Made by a program: the position numbers and the translations under genes. Below the pieces are notes generated by a model, which was not told the DNA's origin, did not search any database, and saw only the letters and a program-made list of their open reading frames with translations. This document shows positions 1 through 5,764 of a stretch of DNA of 11,848 bases, piece after piece. The stretch spans positions 1 through 11,848 of the forward strand of contig JAOAGX010000041.1 in the NCBI GenBank assembly GCA_026415535.1, written 5' to 3'. Position 1 is the first letter of the stretch. Each line of letters starts with the position of its first letter. Source of the DNA: Armatimonadota bacterium. GTDB lineage: Bacteria > Armatimonadota > UBA5829.

Positions 1-513
1 TACCATATCATGGCGCCTGTCGTTGTCACCGAACTTGGGATCGAACTTGAGCTTAACTATCCCGTCCTTGTCGGTCGAGACCACGCTAACATGGTTTTCG
101 ACCCACAGCCGACTGGACAGAAATCCCAAATCCAAAGTATCCTGACGCTGGCCCGGATGGTTTTTCACGTCGAGCTTTTGCTTGATCATTGGAGCGATGA
201 CAAGTTTGGTGTAGCCGTTTTGGATGTAAGCAACCTTGATGCCTCCGGCGTAGCCATCATATCGGATCTTGTCCGGTTTCTTATAGGAAACGATCCCTTT
301 TTCCAGGCGCAATATATCACCGTAGCCTTCTCCCATGCCGGAGACTGCTCGTTTGTTTGCGTCTTCTATGACCATCTCGGCACGGAAGTCACGCAACCCG
401 GCTTCTGCAGCCCTGACTTTTTTCAGAATGTCATTTGCGGTGATCGCCTCAGTTTGGAGAGAGGCTGCCAGGCAGATGAAGCCCGTGATCAGCGTTATAT
501 ACGTCCGTTTCAT
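1..513 (-). CDS. LolA-like exported outer-membrane lipoprotein-sorting protein, 3' end cut by window edge
   Basis: The first 171 residues of a minus-strand gene are present; the frame is open to the left edge with no stop. The N-terminus (MKRTYITLITGFICLAASLQ) is a clear Sec signal peptide, probably cut after the TEA at residues 21-23. The mature part begins with a helix (ANDILKKVRAAEAGLRDFRA) and continues with antiparallel-strand segments, including 'GIVSYKKPDKIRYD' at about residues 82-95. That layout is typical of the LolA/COG2834 superfamily, which binds lipoproteins or lipids in the periplasm. The ATG at 513-511 is the only good start, because an in-frame stop lies at 546-544. The Shine-Dalgarno is weak: a GGGAG lies about 20 bases upstream. 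Classical LolA is about 180-200 residues, so a substantial part may be missing. A direct role in lipoprotein transport is not shown; many LolA-fold proteins have unknown ligands. Confidence 0.75.
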   Translation of the reverse strand, partial: MKRTYITLITGFICLAASLQTEAITANDILKKVRAAEAGLRDFRAEMVIEDANKRAVSGMGEGYGDILRLEKGIVSYKKPDKIRYDGYAGGIKVAYIQNGYTKLVIAPMIKQKLDVKNHPGQRQDTLDLGFLSSRLWVENHVSVVSTDKDGIVKLKFDPKFGDNDRRHDMV

Positions 514-540
514 ATGACACTTAGCTCGTCTAGCTCTCCC

Positions 541-578
541 TAGTCAGTAGCGACTAATACAAATATAGTGTTTTAGTC
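541..578. repeat. Three alternating copies of TAGTC/GACTA forming two overlapping inverted repeats
   Basis: TAGTC lies at 541-545, GACTA at 552-556 and TAGTC at 574-578. The first pair makes a hairpin with a 6-base loop. The second extends to GACTAA/TTAGTC (552-557 with 573-578) plus three further pairs after one mismatch, closing a loop of about 7 bases. The element lies between the stop of the small minus-strand frame and the start of the LolA-like gene. The two hairpins share their central arm and are mutually exclusive. It could be an operator, a weak terminator or an mRNA leader switch; no T-tract supports a classical terminator. Confidence 0.5.
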
Positions 579-776
579 GGCCAGGCGTCTTTCAGCTAGC
601 TGAAGAATCGCCGAAAAATCGCCTTTCGTGATAAACTGCTCTTCCAACATCCTTTGACGGGATATTTTACCACGCGTTTCCCGTCGAATTATTTCGATGC
701 GCCACTTTCCTCCGATCTTTCTCCTTTGGAAGACTTTACCACGATTTTCTATTGTTAAGATAGGGAGTCTTTCCAC
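573..776 (-). CDS. Doubtful small basic protein (67 codons, GTG start)
   Basis: This minus-strand frame ends 59 bases before the LolA-like gene and has the same orientation. It starts at a GTG (776-774) and gives a basic, charged 67-residue product with an 'IGGKWRIEIIRRETRGK' segment, no signal peptide and no membrane span. The frame stays open for at least 70 bases upstream of the GTG, but without an ATG. The only purine-rich stretch (GAAAGGTGG) overlaps the start, which argues against efficient translation from it. I do not recognise a family. It could be a genuine small gene in an operon with the LolA-like gene, a decayed gene fragment, or chance. The AT-richer composition relative to the neighbouring genes weakens the coding case. 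Confidence 0.3.
   Translation of the reverse strand: MERLPILTIENRGKVFQRRKIGGKWRIEIIRRETRGKISRQRMLEEQFITKGDFSAILQLAERRLAD
591..604. repeat. 14-base perfect palindrome TTCAGCTAGCTGAA
   Basis: This is a perfect 14-base palindrome inside the 3' end of the doubtful small minus-strand frame, about 80 bases upstream of the LolA-like start. A palindrome of this length is compatible with a dimeric regulator site but can also arise by chance. Confidence 0.4.
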
Positions 777-842
777 CTTTCGAGTTAGAGAATGGCTCAG
801 CCTTTCTTTTCGGATTGAGTTGGTGTAAGGCTCTAATTTGCA

Positions 843-871
843 TTGCGTTTGATTGCCGGATTGACTAGAAT
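843..871 (+). promoter_or_regulatory. Candidate sigma70-type promoter for the amidase operon
   Basis: A -35-like TTGCGT (843-848) is separated by exactly 17 bases from TAGAAT (866-871), which matches the TATAAT consensus at five of six places. The start of transcription would fall near 878, giving a leader of about 48 bases before the ATG at 926. The -35 box is only a three-of-six match. Confidence 0.4.
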
Positions 872-925
872 GGAACCGACGGCGCGCGTGCGCAGCTGCG
901 CTCGCGACGGCCTCGTAAGTCGAGT

Positions 926-2587
926 ATGCAGCTTGTGAAGCGACTGCCTATAACAGCGCTGGTGCTCCCTATTATGATTTGCCTCGCCCTATCGGTCGCG
1001 CGCGCGGAGAACGTCGCAGCGCGTGTGCTGATGGGAAAGCGCGAAGTCTTCTGCTCGCCTGCGGCAGTTTATGATGGCGTGCGGGTTCTTGTGCCGTTTT
1101 CTATGCTTGACGAGCTGGGTGTTACGGCCTCGCCGGAAACAAAGCGTGAGATGATCAACCTGACTTCTGCCAACGGTCGAACCGGCGAGGTTACTCCGAT
1201 CAGTGTAGGCGGCGAGCCGATGCTGCCTCTAGATATGATCTTACAGATCACAGGCGGAGAAGCCATTTGGGATGACGACCAGAAGACCGTAACCATCCTT
1301 GCTCACCTTCAGTCGGTGGAATTCGTTGACGGTACGCTGAAGATAAACTGTTCGTTTCCGGTGAATTGCTCCACTCGCAAGTGGCAGTCCAAGCTGATTG
1401 TAGACGTGCCCGGTACAAGAGTTGCCTCAGAGGCGAAGGAAGTCTATGTAGGCGGACCAATAGTCTGGCGTGCGAGACTGGGCCAGTACACTTCAGATAC
1501 GGCGCGGGTTGTGCTCGATTTGATGGAGGACGCCGACATCGCTGTCGAAAGTAGATTGCCGTCAGCTCAATTAGTCCTGATTGTTGGACGCGATCTTCCG
1601 AAGTCGGACGCTAAGCCTACTCCCAAGCCTGTTACGGTAAAACCGGCACAAAGTCTGCCATATAAAGTTAGCTCAATACGGCTTCAATCGCCTCACGACG
1701 GCCGGTTTGATCTGATCATAGAAACCTCGGCAAAGGCAGTGATAGCACCAGCGTTTGGGGTCCGACCGCCTGAAGTCGAGCTTACTCTTCTGGACGCTGA
1801 TGTTGCTGATGGGGCTGATCAGTTCGATGCTAACCATCCACTGCTCAAGTCAGTGAAGCTTACTCGCGTTTCGGGTAGAAAGCCCGGAGTGAAGATCAGT
1901 CTGGCCCTAACGAGAATTTCAACTTACGAGACTTCTGTTTCAGATGGTGCTGTCATCTTGTCTGTCTACATTCCTGAGAAAGCTGGGGGAAAACTTGCCG
2001 GGATGACTGTGGTGGTCGATCCAGGCCATGGAGGCCGGGAGAAGGGTGCTCGCTGGGAATCAATCTACGAGAAGGATCTCAACATCAAGATAGCGAAGGC
2101 CGTGAAGGCTGAGCTTGAGAGTCAGGGAGCTAGGGTCATATTGACCCGAGACGGCGACCAAACGATGGGCCTTGCTGCTCGGTCAGAGGTCGCAGTCAAC
2201 AATGCCGCTGATCTTTTCATCAGCGTTCATTGCAACTCGAACGGTTCCCCAGGGAGCGCGAGCGGAATCGAAACTTATTACCATATGGACGAGCCAAGTC
2301 CGAGGGCGCTTGGTTATGCAGTACATACGGCGGTATGTTCCGCGACCGGAATGTGCGATCGTCGCGCACGCAGCGATCGTTCGCTTTATTCGTCGGGGCT
2401 TGGAGTTCTACGGCGGCTTTCGGGGACCGGGATACCGGGCATATTGCTTGAATGCGGCTACCTGAACACGACTACAGATCGCAAGAAGCTTCTCGACCCA
2501 AGCTATCACAGGAAGTTGGCTGAAGGTGTGGTTGCAGGGCTAAAGGCATACGTCGAGGGTACGTGGGATGGTGAGGCGGCACAATGA
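926..2587 (+). CDS. Exported N-acetylmuramoyl-L-alanine amidase with stalk and AMIN domains
   Basis: A 553-residue zinc amidase (Amidase_3 family) that cuts the bond between N-acetylmuramic acid and L-alanine of the stem peptide in the periplasm. Residues 1-27 are a signal peptide ending in ARA. Residues 30-128 resemble the copper-amine-oxidase-type stalk domain. Two AMIN-like beta regions follow at about 130-221 and 246-350, with a Pro/Lys linker (225-241) between them. The catalytic domain covers about 360-543. The expected zinc ligands are H368 in DPGHGG, E382 in 'YEKDLN' and H435 in 'SVHCN'; the catalytic glutamate is E509 in 'LLECGYLN'. AMIN domains of AmiC-type enzymes target peptidoglycan or the division site. 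No good Shine-Dalgarno precedes the ATG; the frame is open back to 869 but without another start. It is the first gene of the operon and its stop overlaps the next start (ATGA). Confidence 0.93.
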   Translation: MQLVKRLPITALVLPIMICLALSVARAENVAARVLMGKREVFCSPAAVYDGVRVLVPFSMLDELGVTASPETKREMINLTSANGRTGEVTPISVGGEPMLPLDMILQITGGEAIWDDDQKTVTILAHLQSVEFVDGTLKINCSFPVNCSTRKWQSKLIVDVPGTRVASEAKEVYVGGPIVWRARLGQYTSDTARVVLDLMEDADIAVESRLPSAQLVLIVGRDLPKSDAKPTPKPVTVKPAQSLPYKVSSIRLQSPHDGRFDLIIETSAKAVIAPAFGVRPPEVELTLLDADVADGADQFDANHPLLKSVKLTRVSGRKPGVKISLALTRISTYETSVSDGAVILSVYIPEKAGGKLAGMTVVVDPGHGGREKGARWESIYEKDLNIKIAKAVKAELESQGARVILTRDGDQTMGLAARSEVAVNNAADLFISVHCNSNGSPGSASGIETYYHMDEPSPRALGYAVHTAVCSATGMCDRRARSDRSLYSSGLGVLRRLSGTGIPGILLECGYLNTTTDRKKLLDPSYHRKLAEGVVAGLKAYVEGTWDGEAAQ

Positions 2588-3195
2588 GTAGACGGTCGAG
2601 AAGATTTCGGAACACGGCGGCGATAGTGTTGCTCGCCGCGACGGCGTTTGTCGCGGCAGCGGCTGTTACGTTTTATATTAGAGGTGGGTTTCGCGGCGAG
2701 AAACCGAAGGGTACCGTCCGGATCAGCAGGCCGCCGGTTGTGACGCTCACTGAGCAGAGGCGAATCATTATCTATTTGCCTAGGCGCAGCAAGAAGGGAG
2801 TCTGCCTTGCGCCACAAGTAAGGAGCACCGATTCGAAAGGCAGTAAGCTTGATGTGGCACTATCGGCGTTATTGACAGCCGGTCAGGGTAAGGGCGAGGC
2901 AGCCGGTCTGATTCCCGAAGGCGCCAAACTATGCGGCCCGGTCAAGGTGAAAGGCGAGGTGGCCATAGTCGATCTGAGTAAGGAATTCCTGGAGAATTTC
3001 TCCGGGGGAACCATGCAGGAGGCGCTGACATTAAACGCCATCGTTCACACGGTCGTTGATAACAGTGATGGTAAGGTCAAGCGCGTCAAGATTTTGGTGG
3101 AGGGAGAGCCGGTTGAGACTTTGGGAGGCGCGTTCGAATTGACCGAGCCAATATCTGCGGACTCGACGCTTCTCAGACCGGTCGGAGCCAATTGA
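2584..3195 (+). CDS. Membrane-anchored GerMN-domain protein
   Basis: A 203-residue protein with a basic N-terminus (MSRRSRRFRN), one membrane span at about 11-31, and an outer region. Residues about 59-178 fit the GerMN domain first described in the spore-germination protein GerM: a 'RRIIIYLPRR' strand, the 'LDVALSALLTAG' helix, 'VAIVDLSKEFLENF', and 'ALTLNAIVHTVVD' followed by 'VKRVKILVEGEP'. GerMN proteins occur far beyond spore formers and are often tied to cell-wall hydrolases, but the biochemical activity is not established. The start ATG (2584) overlaps the amidase stop by 4 bases, so translation is probably coupled, and the stop overlaps the murI start. This placement suggests the protein assists or controls the amidase at the envelope; that role is inferred. 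Confidence 0.87.
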   Translation: MSRRSRRFRNTAAIVLLAATAFVAAAAVTFYIRGGFRGEKPKGTVRISRPPVVTLTEQRRIIIYLPRRSKKGVCLAPQVRSTDSKGSKLDVALSALLTAGQGKGEAAGLIPEGAKLCGPVKVKGEVAIVDLSKEFLENFSGGTMQEALTLNAIVHTVVDNSDGKVKRVKILVEGEPVETLGGAFELTEPISADSTLLRPVGAN

Positions 3196-4016
3196 GATCG
3201 CCAATCGGCATATTTGATTCGGGCCTTGGCGGGCTGAGTGTTGCCAGAGAGGTTATCAGAAAACTTCCTCAAGAGAGGATTATTTACTTCGCCGACACCG
3301 CCCACGTCCCCTACGGGGAACGACCGCTTGAAGAGATCAAGGGATTTGCGCTCGATATCACTCGGTTTTTGATCGAACGTGGGGCGAAGGCCGTTGTAAT
3401 GGCGTGCAATATGTCGAGCGCGGTCGCGCTTGATGAAGCACGCACGCGTTGGCCAGACGTTCCAATTCTCGGCGTGGTCGAGCCTGGAGCAAAGGTGGCG
3501 GTGAGGACGTGTGACGGTCGTCCGATAGGTGTCTTGGCAACAACGGGTACGGTAAAGAGCGAGGCCTACGCGCGAGCTGTCGGCCGGTTCGACGACAACA
3601 TTGTGGTTGTCCAGCAGGCATGCCCGAAATTTGTGCCTCTAGTGGAGGCAGGGTTGGCCGACAGTGAGGAGGCCGAGGCAGTCTCGCGCGACTATGTTGC
3701 TCCGCTGATTCAGGCCGGTTGTGGAACCATTATTCTTGGCTGCACTCACTACCCATTCCTTCGCCGCGCGATAGAGTCAGCGACGGGACCAGGTATCTCT
3801 ATAGTGGATCCAGCGGAGGAAACAGTCCTGGAGCTCGCGAAAGTTCTGAATGAAAAAGGTATTGCTTCCGATGCATTCGAAGGCTCCCACTTGTTCTACG
3901 CCAGCGGAGAGACATCGGGGTTCGCGGAGCTTGGAAGCCGATTTCTAGGAGAACCAATAGAGCGAGTCATCAGTCTTCAGGCGTCTGTTGTCTGCGTGAG
4001 GACTCACGGCTCGTAA
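3192..4016 (+). CDS. murI: Glutamate racemase
   Basis: A 274-residue cytoplasmic enzyme that converts L-glutamate to D-glutamate, which MurD adds to the peptidoglycan stem. It shows the family N-terminus 'IGIFDSGLGGLSV' (D9, S10), 'YFADTAHVPYG', the first catalytic cysteine C72 in 'MACNMSSA', and the second, C184, in 'ILGCTHYPFL' followed by H186. The usual CNTASA around the first cysteine reads CNMSSA here; both catalytic cysteines are kept. Translation starts at TTG (3192), overlapping the TGA of the GerMN gene, with GGAG at 3184-3187 four bases before it. No later in-frame ATG keeps the conserved N-terminus, so the TTG is firm. The downstream rph gene follows after 33 bases. Confidence 0.95.
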   Translation: MRSPIGIFDSGLGGLSVAREVIRKLPQERIIYFADTAHVPYGERPLEEIKGFALDITRFLIERGAKAVVMACNMSSAVALDEARTRWPDVPILGVVEPGAKVAVRTCDGRPIGVLATTGTVKSEAYARAVGRFDDNIVVVQQACPKFVPLVEAGLADSEEAEAVSRDYVAPLIQAGCGTIILGCTHYPFLRRAIESATGPGISIVDPAEETVLELAKVLNEKGIASDAFEGSHLFYASGETSGFAELGSRFLGEPIERVISLQASVVCVRTHGS

Positions 4017-4049
4017 CTTGGACCTTACAACTCGCGCAGGAGAACGCCA

Positions 4050-4772
4050 ATGATCCGCCTCGACGGTCGCGCGCCGGATGAGCTTAGACCAGTCAGAATA
4101 ACTCGCCACTTCATCAAATACGCCGAAGGAAGTTGCCTCATCGAAGTCGGCGATACTAGGGTAATCTGCACCGCATCAGTGGAGGATAAGGTACCGCCGT
4201 TTCTTAAGGGTACGGGTCAGGGATGGGTGACGGCCGAATACGGAATGTTGCCCCGCTCGTGCGAAACCCGAACCCAACGCGAAAGCCGCGGGCAGATCAA
4301 CGGTCGCAGTCAGGAGATACAAAGGCTTGTGGGAAGGTCGGTGCGATCTGTTGCCGACCTGCCGGCGTTAGGTGAGAGGACCATCTGGCTCGACTGCGAC
4401 GTGATCCAAGCCGACGGTGGTACGAGAACGGCGTCCGTCACCGGCGCGTTCGTCGCTTTCCTCGACGCGTGCGCAGTGATGAAGAGCCAGAACCTGATCA
4501 AAAAGATGCCTTTCTCCGACTTGATTGCGGCTGTGAGTGTCGGAGTGGTAGCGAACGAGGAACTGCTAGACCTCAGTTATAAGGAAGATTCCAGCGCGGC
4601 AGTCGATATGAACGTGGTTATGACGGCGGCAGGGCGGCTTGTAGAAGTGCAGGCTACGGCGGAGGGAGCACCTTTTACTATGAACAGGTTCAACAACCTT
4701 CTTTCCTTGGCTCAAAAAGGGATCACTCAGCTTACCAAGCTAATCAAGGAAGAACTTGCCGATGTGCTGTGA
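4050..4772 (+). CDS. rph: Ribonuclease PH
   Basis: A 240-residue phosphate-dependent 3'-5' exoribonuclease that trims tRNA 3' ends, normally as a hexamer of dimers. Length and motifs match the family throughout: 'DGRAPDELRPVRI' at the N-terminus, 'GWVTAEYGMLPRS' (58-70), 'RTQRESRGQINGRSQEIQRL' (74-93) with R86, and 'DCDVIQADGGTRTASVTGA' (115-133). In the known enzymes R86, T125 and R126 contact phosphate, and all three fall at the same numbers here, so it should be active. The C-terminal half keeps 'AAVSVGVV' and 'DSSAAVDMNVVMT'. The ATG at 4050 has a strong AGGAGA (4038-4043) six bases upstream. The gene follows murI by 33 bases and precedes the Ham1 gene, a pairing common in many bacteria. 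Confidence 0.97.
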   Translation: MIRLDGRAPDELRPVRITRHFIKYAEGSCLIEVGDTRVICTASVEDKVPPFLKGTGQGWVTAEYGMLPRSCETRTQRESRGQINGRSQEIQRLVGRSVRSVADLPALGERTIWLDCDVIQADGGTRTASVTGAFVAFLDACAVMKSQNLIKKMPFSDLIAAVSVGVVANEELLDLSYKEDSSAAVDMNVVMTAAGRLVEVQATAEGAPFTMNRFNNLLSLAQKGITQLTKLIKEELADVL

Positions 4773-4797
4773 CTATCCCCGCTGTCTTTTCATCCTC

Positions 4798-4804
4798 AGG
4801 AGGT
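4798..4804 (+). promoter_or_regulatory. Orphan Shine-Dalgarno-like AGGAGGT without a start codon
   Basis: AGGAGGT is the best match to the ribosomal anti-Shine-Dalgarno in the rph-rdgB gap, yet no ATG, GTG or TTG lies 5-12 bases after it. The next start of rdgB is 56 bases further on. A possible stem, CTATTC (4825-4830) with GGATAG (4842-4847) including one G-U pair, lies just before the real rdgB ribosome site. Confidence 0.3.
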
Positions 4805-4859
4805 AGACGGGCCCAAGTTACGCGCTATTCTCTTCTTTCCAGGATAGACAAGGTGGGAG

Positions 4860-5468
4860 TTGGGATATCAGACCCTGAGAAAGCTCTTAATTGCTACTCG
4901 AAACCACGGCAAAGCCCGCGAGATCGCAACCGTGCTTGCGGACCTGCCGTTTCAACTTGTCACCCTTGCCGACTACCCTGACGCTCCAGAGGTTGAAGAA
5001 ACCGGTGCGACTTTTGTCGAGAACGCCATTGCCAAAGCCTGTGCCTACGCTGCGTGTACTGGCGAGTTAACATTGGCGGACGATTCCGGGCTTGAGGTAG
5101 ATGCTCTCGATGGTGCCCCCGGTGTATTTTCAAGCCGTTTTGCTCCGACGGACCCGGAGCGAATCGCTAAACTCCTCGACCTAATGAGGGACGTGCCTGA
5201 TGAACTACGTACGGCCAGGTTTCGGTGTGCGATTGCTATTGCCTTGCCCGACGGTCGCGTGCAGGTGTGCGAGGATTCGCTAGAAGGTCTTATAGCTCGC
5301 GAGCCTAAGGGGACAAACGGTTTCGGTTACGACCCTATTATGTATCTGCCTGACCTCGGCAAGCACGTAGCAGAGCTTGAACCCGAAGAAAAGAACGCTA
5401 TTTCGCATCGAGGCAAGGCTCTAATTAAGGCTAAACAACTGCTTATTGCACTTTCCTTTCCGCCATAA
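4860..5468 (+). CDS. rdgB: Ham1/RdgB non-canonical purine NTP pyrophosphatase
   Basis: A 202-residue enzyme that hydrolyses dITP, ITP and XTP to the monophosphates, keeping deaminated purines out of DNA and RNA. It shows 'LLIATRNHGKAREI' (9-22), 'ETGATFVENAIAKA' (47-60), the metal-binding 'LADDSGLEVDALDGAPGVFS' (72-91), 'GTNGFGYDPIM' and 'SHRGKAL' near the end. The only standard start is TTG at 4860, because a TAG lies in frame at 4845-4847. AAGGTGGGAG (4850-4859) directly precedes it, with AGGTG (4851-4855) four bases before the start. Most homologues begin near residue 8 here, so a CTG at 4875 is a remote alternative. It is probably co-transcribed with rph across an 87-base gap. Confidence 0.95.
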   Translation: MGYQTLRKLLIATRNHGKAREIATVLADLPFQLVTLADYPDAPEVEETGATFVENAIAKACAYAACTGELTLADDSGLEVDALDGAPGVFSSRFAPTDPERIAKLLDLMRDVPDELRTARFRCAIAIALPDGRVQVCEDSLEGLIAREPKGTNGFGYDPIMYLPDLGKHVAELEPEEKNAISHRGKALIKAKQLLIALSFPP

Positions 5469-5470
5469 TT

Positions 5471-5498
5471 CGGCTCCTCGCGGAGGATATCCGATTTT
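5471..5498 (+). terminator. Weak intrinsic-terminator-like hairpin after rdgB
   Basis: It begins two bases after the rdgB stop. TCCTC (5475-5479) pairs with GAGGA (5483-5487) over a GCG loop. CGG (5471-5473) can pair with CCG (5491-5493) outside a small internal loop. ATTTT follows at 5494-5498. The stem is short and the T-tract brief, so termination may be partial. Confidence 0.4.
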
Positions 5499-5735
5499 GA
5501 ACCTTTTATCCCAGCCCTCCTGGGCGTCTTACGAGCACGATGCCACAAACTACGTCCAAAAAGGTTAAAGCGCGCAAACGACTTGTTTTGGACGAGAAAT
5601 GGTACTGTCGGACCGAATGGTTTGGCTAGACTTTTCTCGCGTATTCCTGAAGCCAACTTGCATATGCGCGGTCTAATTATACGTAACTAGTCACGCGTGA
5701 ATAGGGCGCGAGTGCGACGGGAACAGTCGGTCGAG
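5499..5735. other. Intergenic stretch between the rdgB operon and the ECF sigma gene
   Basis: I see no convincing gene here. It holds an imperfect GC hairpin CCCAG/CTGGG (5510-5514 with 5520-5524) without a T-tract, a possible 29-codon frame at 5540-5629, an AT-rich patch (TAATTATAC around 5674-5682) without a well-placed -35 box, and the perfect 10-base palindrome TCACGCGTGA at 5691-5700, 35 bases before the sigma-gene promoter. Confidence 0.5.
5540..5629 (+). CDS. Possible 29-residue basic peptide
   Basis: An ATG frame of 29 codons ends at TAG 5627-5629. It encodes a basic N-terminal half (MPQTTSKKVKARKRL) followed by 'VLDEKWYCRTEWFG'. The Lys/Arg-then-aromatic composition is not what random sequence usually gives, but no good Shine-Dalgarno precedes it and I recognise no family. 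It could be a small regulatory or ribosome-associated peptide, or chance. Confidence 0.2.
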   Translation: MPQTTSKKVKARKRLVLDEKWYCRTEWFG

Positions 5736-5764
5736 TTGGGAAGGTGAGTGGTTCGTGGTACAAT
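5736..5764 (+). promoter_or_regulatory. Extended -10 sigma70-type promoter for the ECF sigma operon
   Basis: TTGGGA (5736-5741, four of six) and TACAAT (5759-5764, five of six) are separated by exactly 17 bases. TGG (5756-5758) forms an extended -10 element. Transcription should start near 5771. This lies downstream of the GTG at 5744, so that GTG could not be translated from this promoter. It looks like a housekeeping promoter, not an ECF-type GGAAC/CGTC promoter. Confidence 0.6.

Noticed and set aside
10..543. A 177-codon plus-strand frame
   Set aside because: It lies exactly antisense to the LolA-like gene, whose minus-strand product has a signal peptide and family features. The plus-strand product ends in a Ser run and shows no recognisable domain.
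870..938. A 22-codon leader frame (ATG 870) overlapping the amidase start
   Set aside because: No Shine-Dalgarno, Arg-rich random-looking product and no attenuator-type codon run; probably chance.
2172..2465. A 97-codon plus-strand frame inside the amidase gene
   Set aside because: It overlaps the zinc-binding and catalytic part of the amidase in another frame and has no family features.
4769..4981. A GTG frame of 70 codons overlapping the rph stop and the rdgB start
   Set aside because: Its second half is the out-of-frame reading of conserved rdgB sequence, and its Ser/Arg/Pro-rich product is not recognisable.
5510..5524. GC hairpin CCCAG/CTGGG as a terminator
   Set aside because: No T-tract follows on the plus strand. 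On the minus strand the hairpin is followed by ATAAAA, not T residues.
5327..5656. A 109-codon minus-strand frame over the rdgB end and the gap
   Set aside because: Its C-terminal half is antisense to the conserved GFGYDP and SHRGKAL motifs, and it has no recognisable domain.
5469..5743. A tRNA or riboswitch in the gap before the sigma gene
   Set aside because: No T-loop GGTTCGA-type sequence, no acceptor stem and no recognisable riboswitch core could be found by eye.
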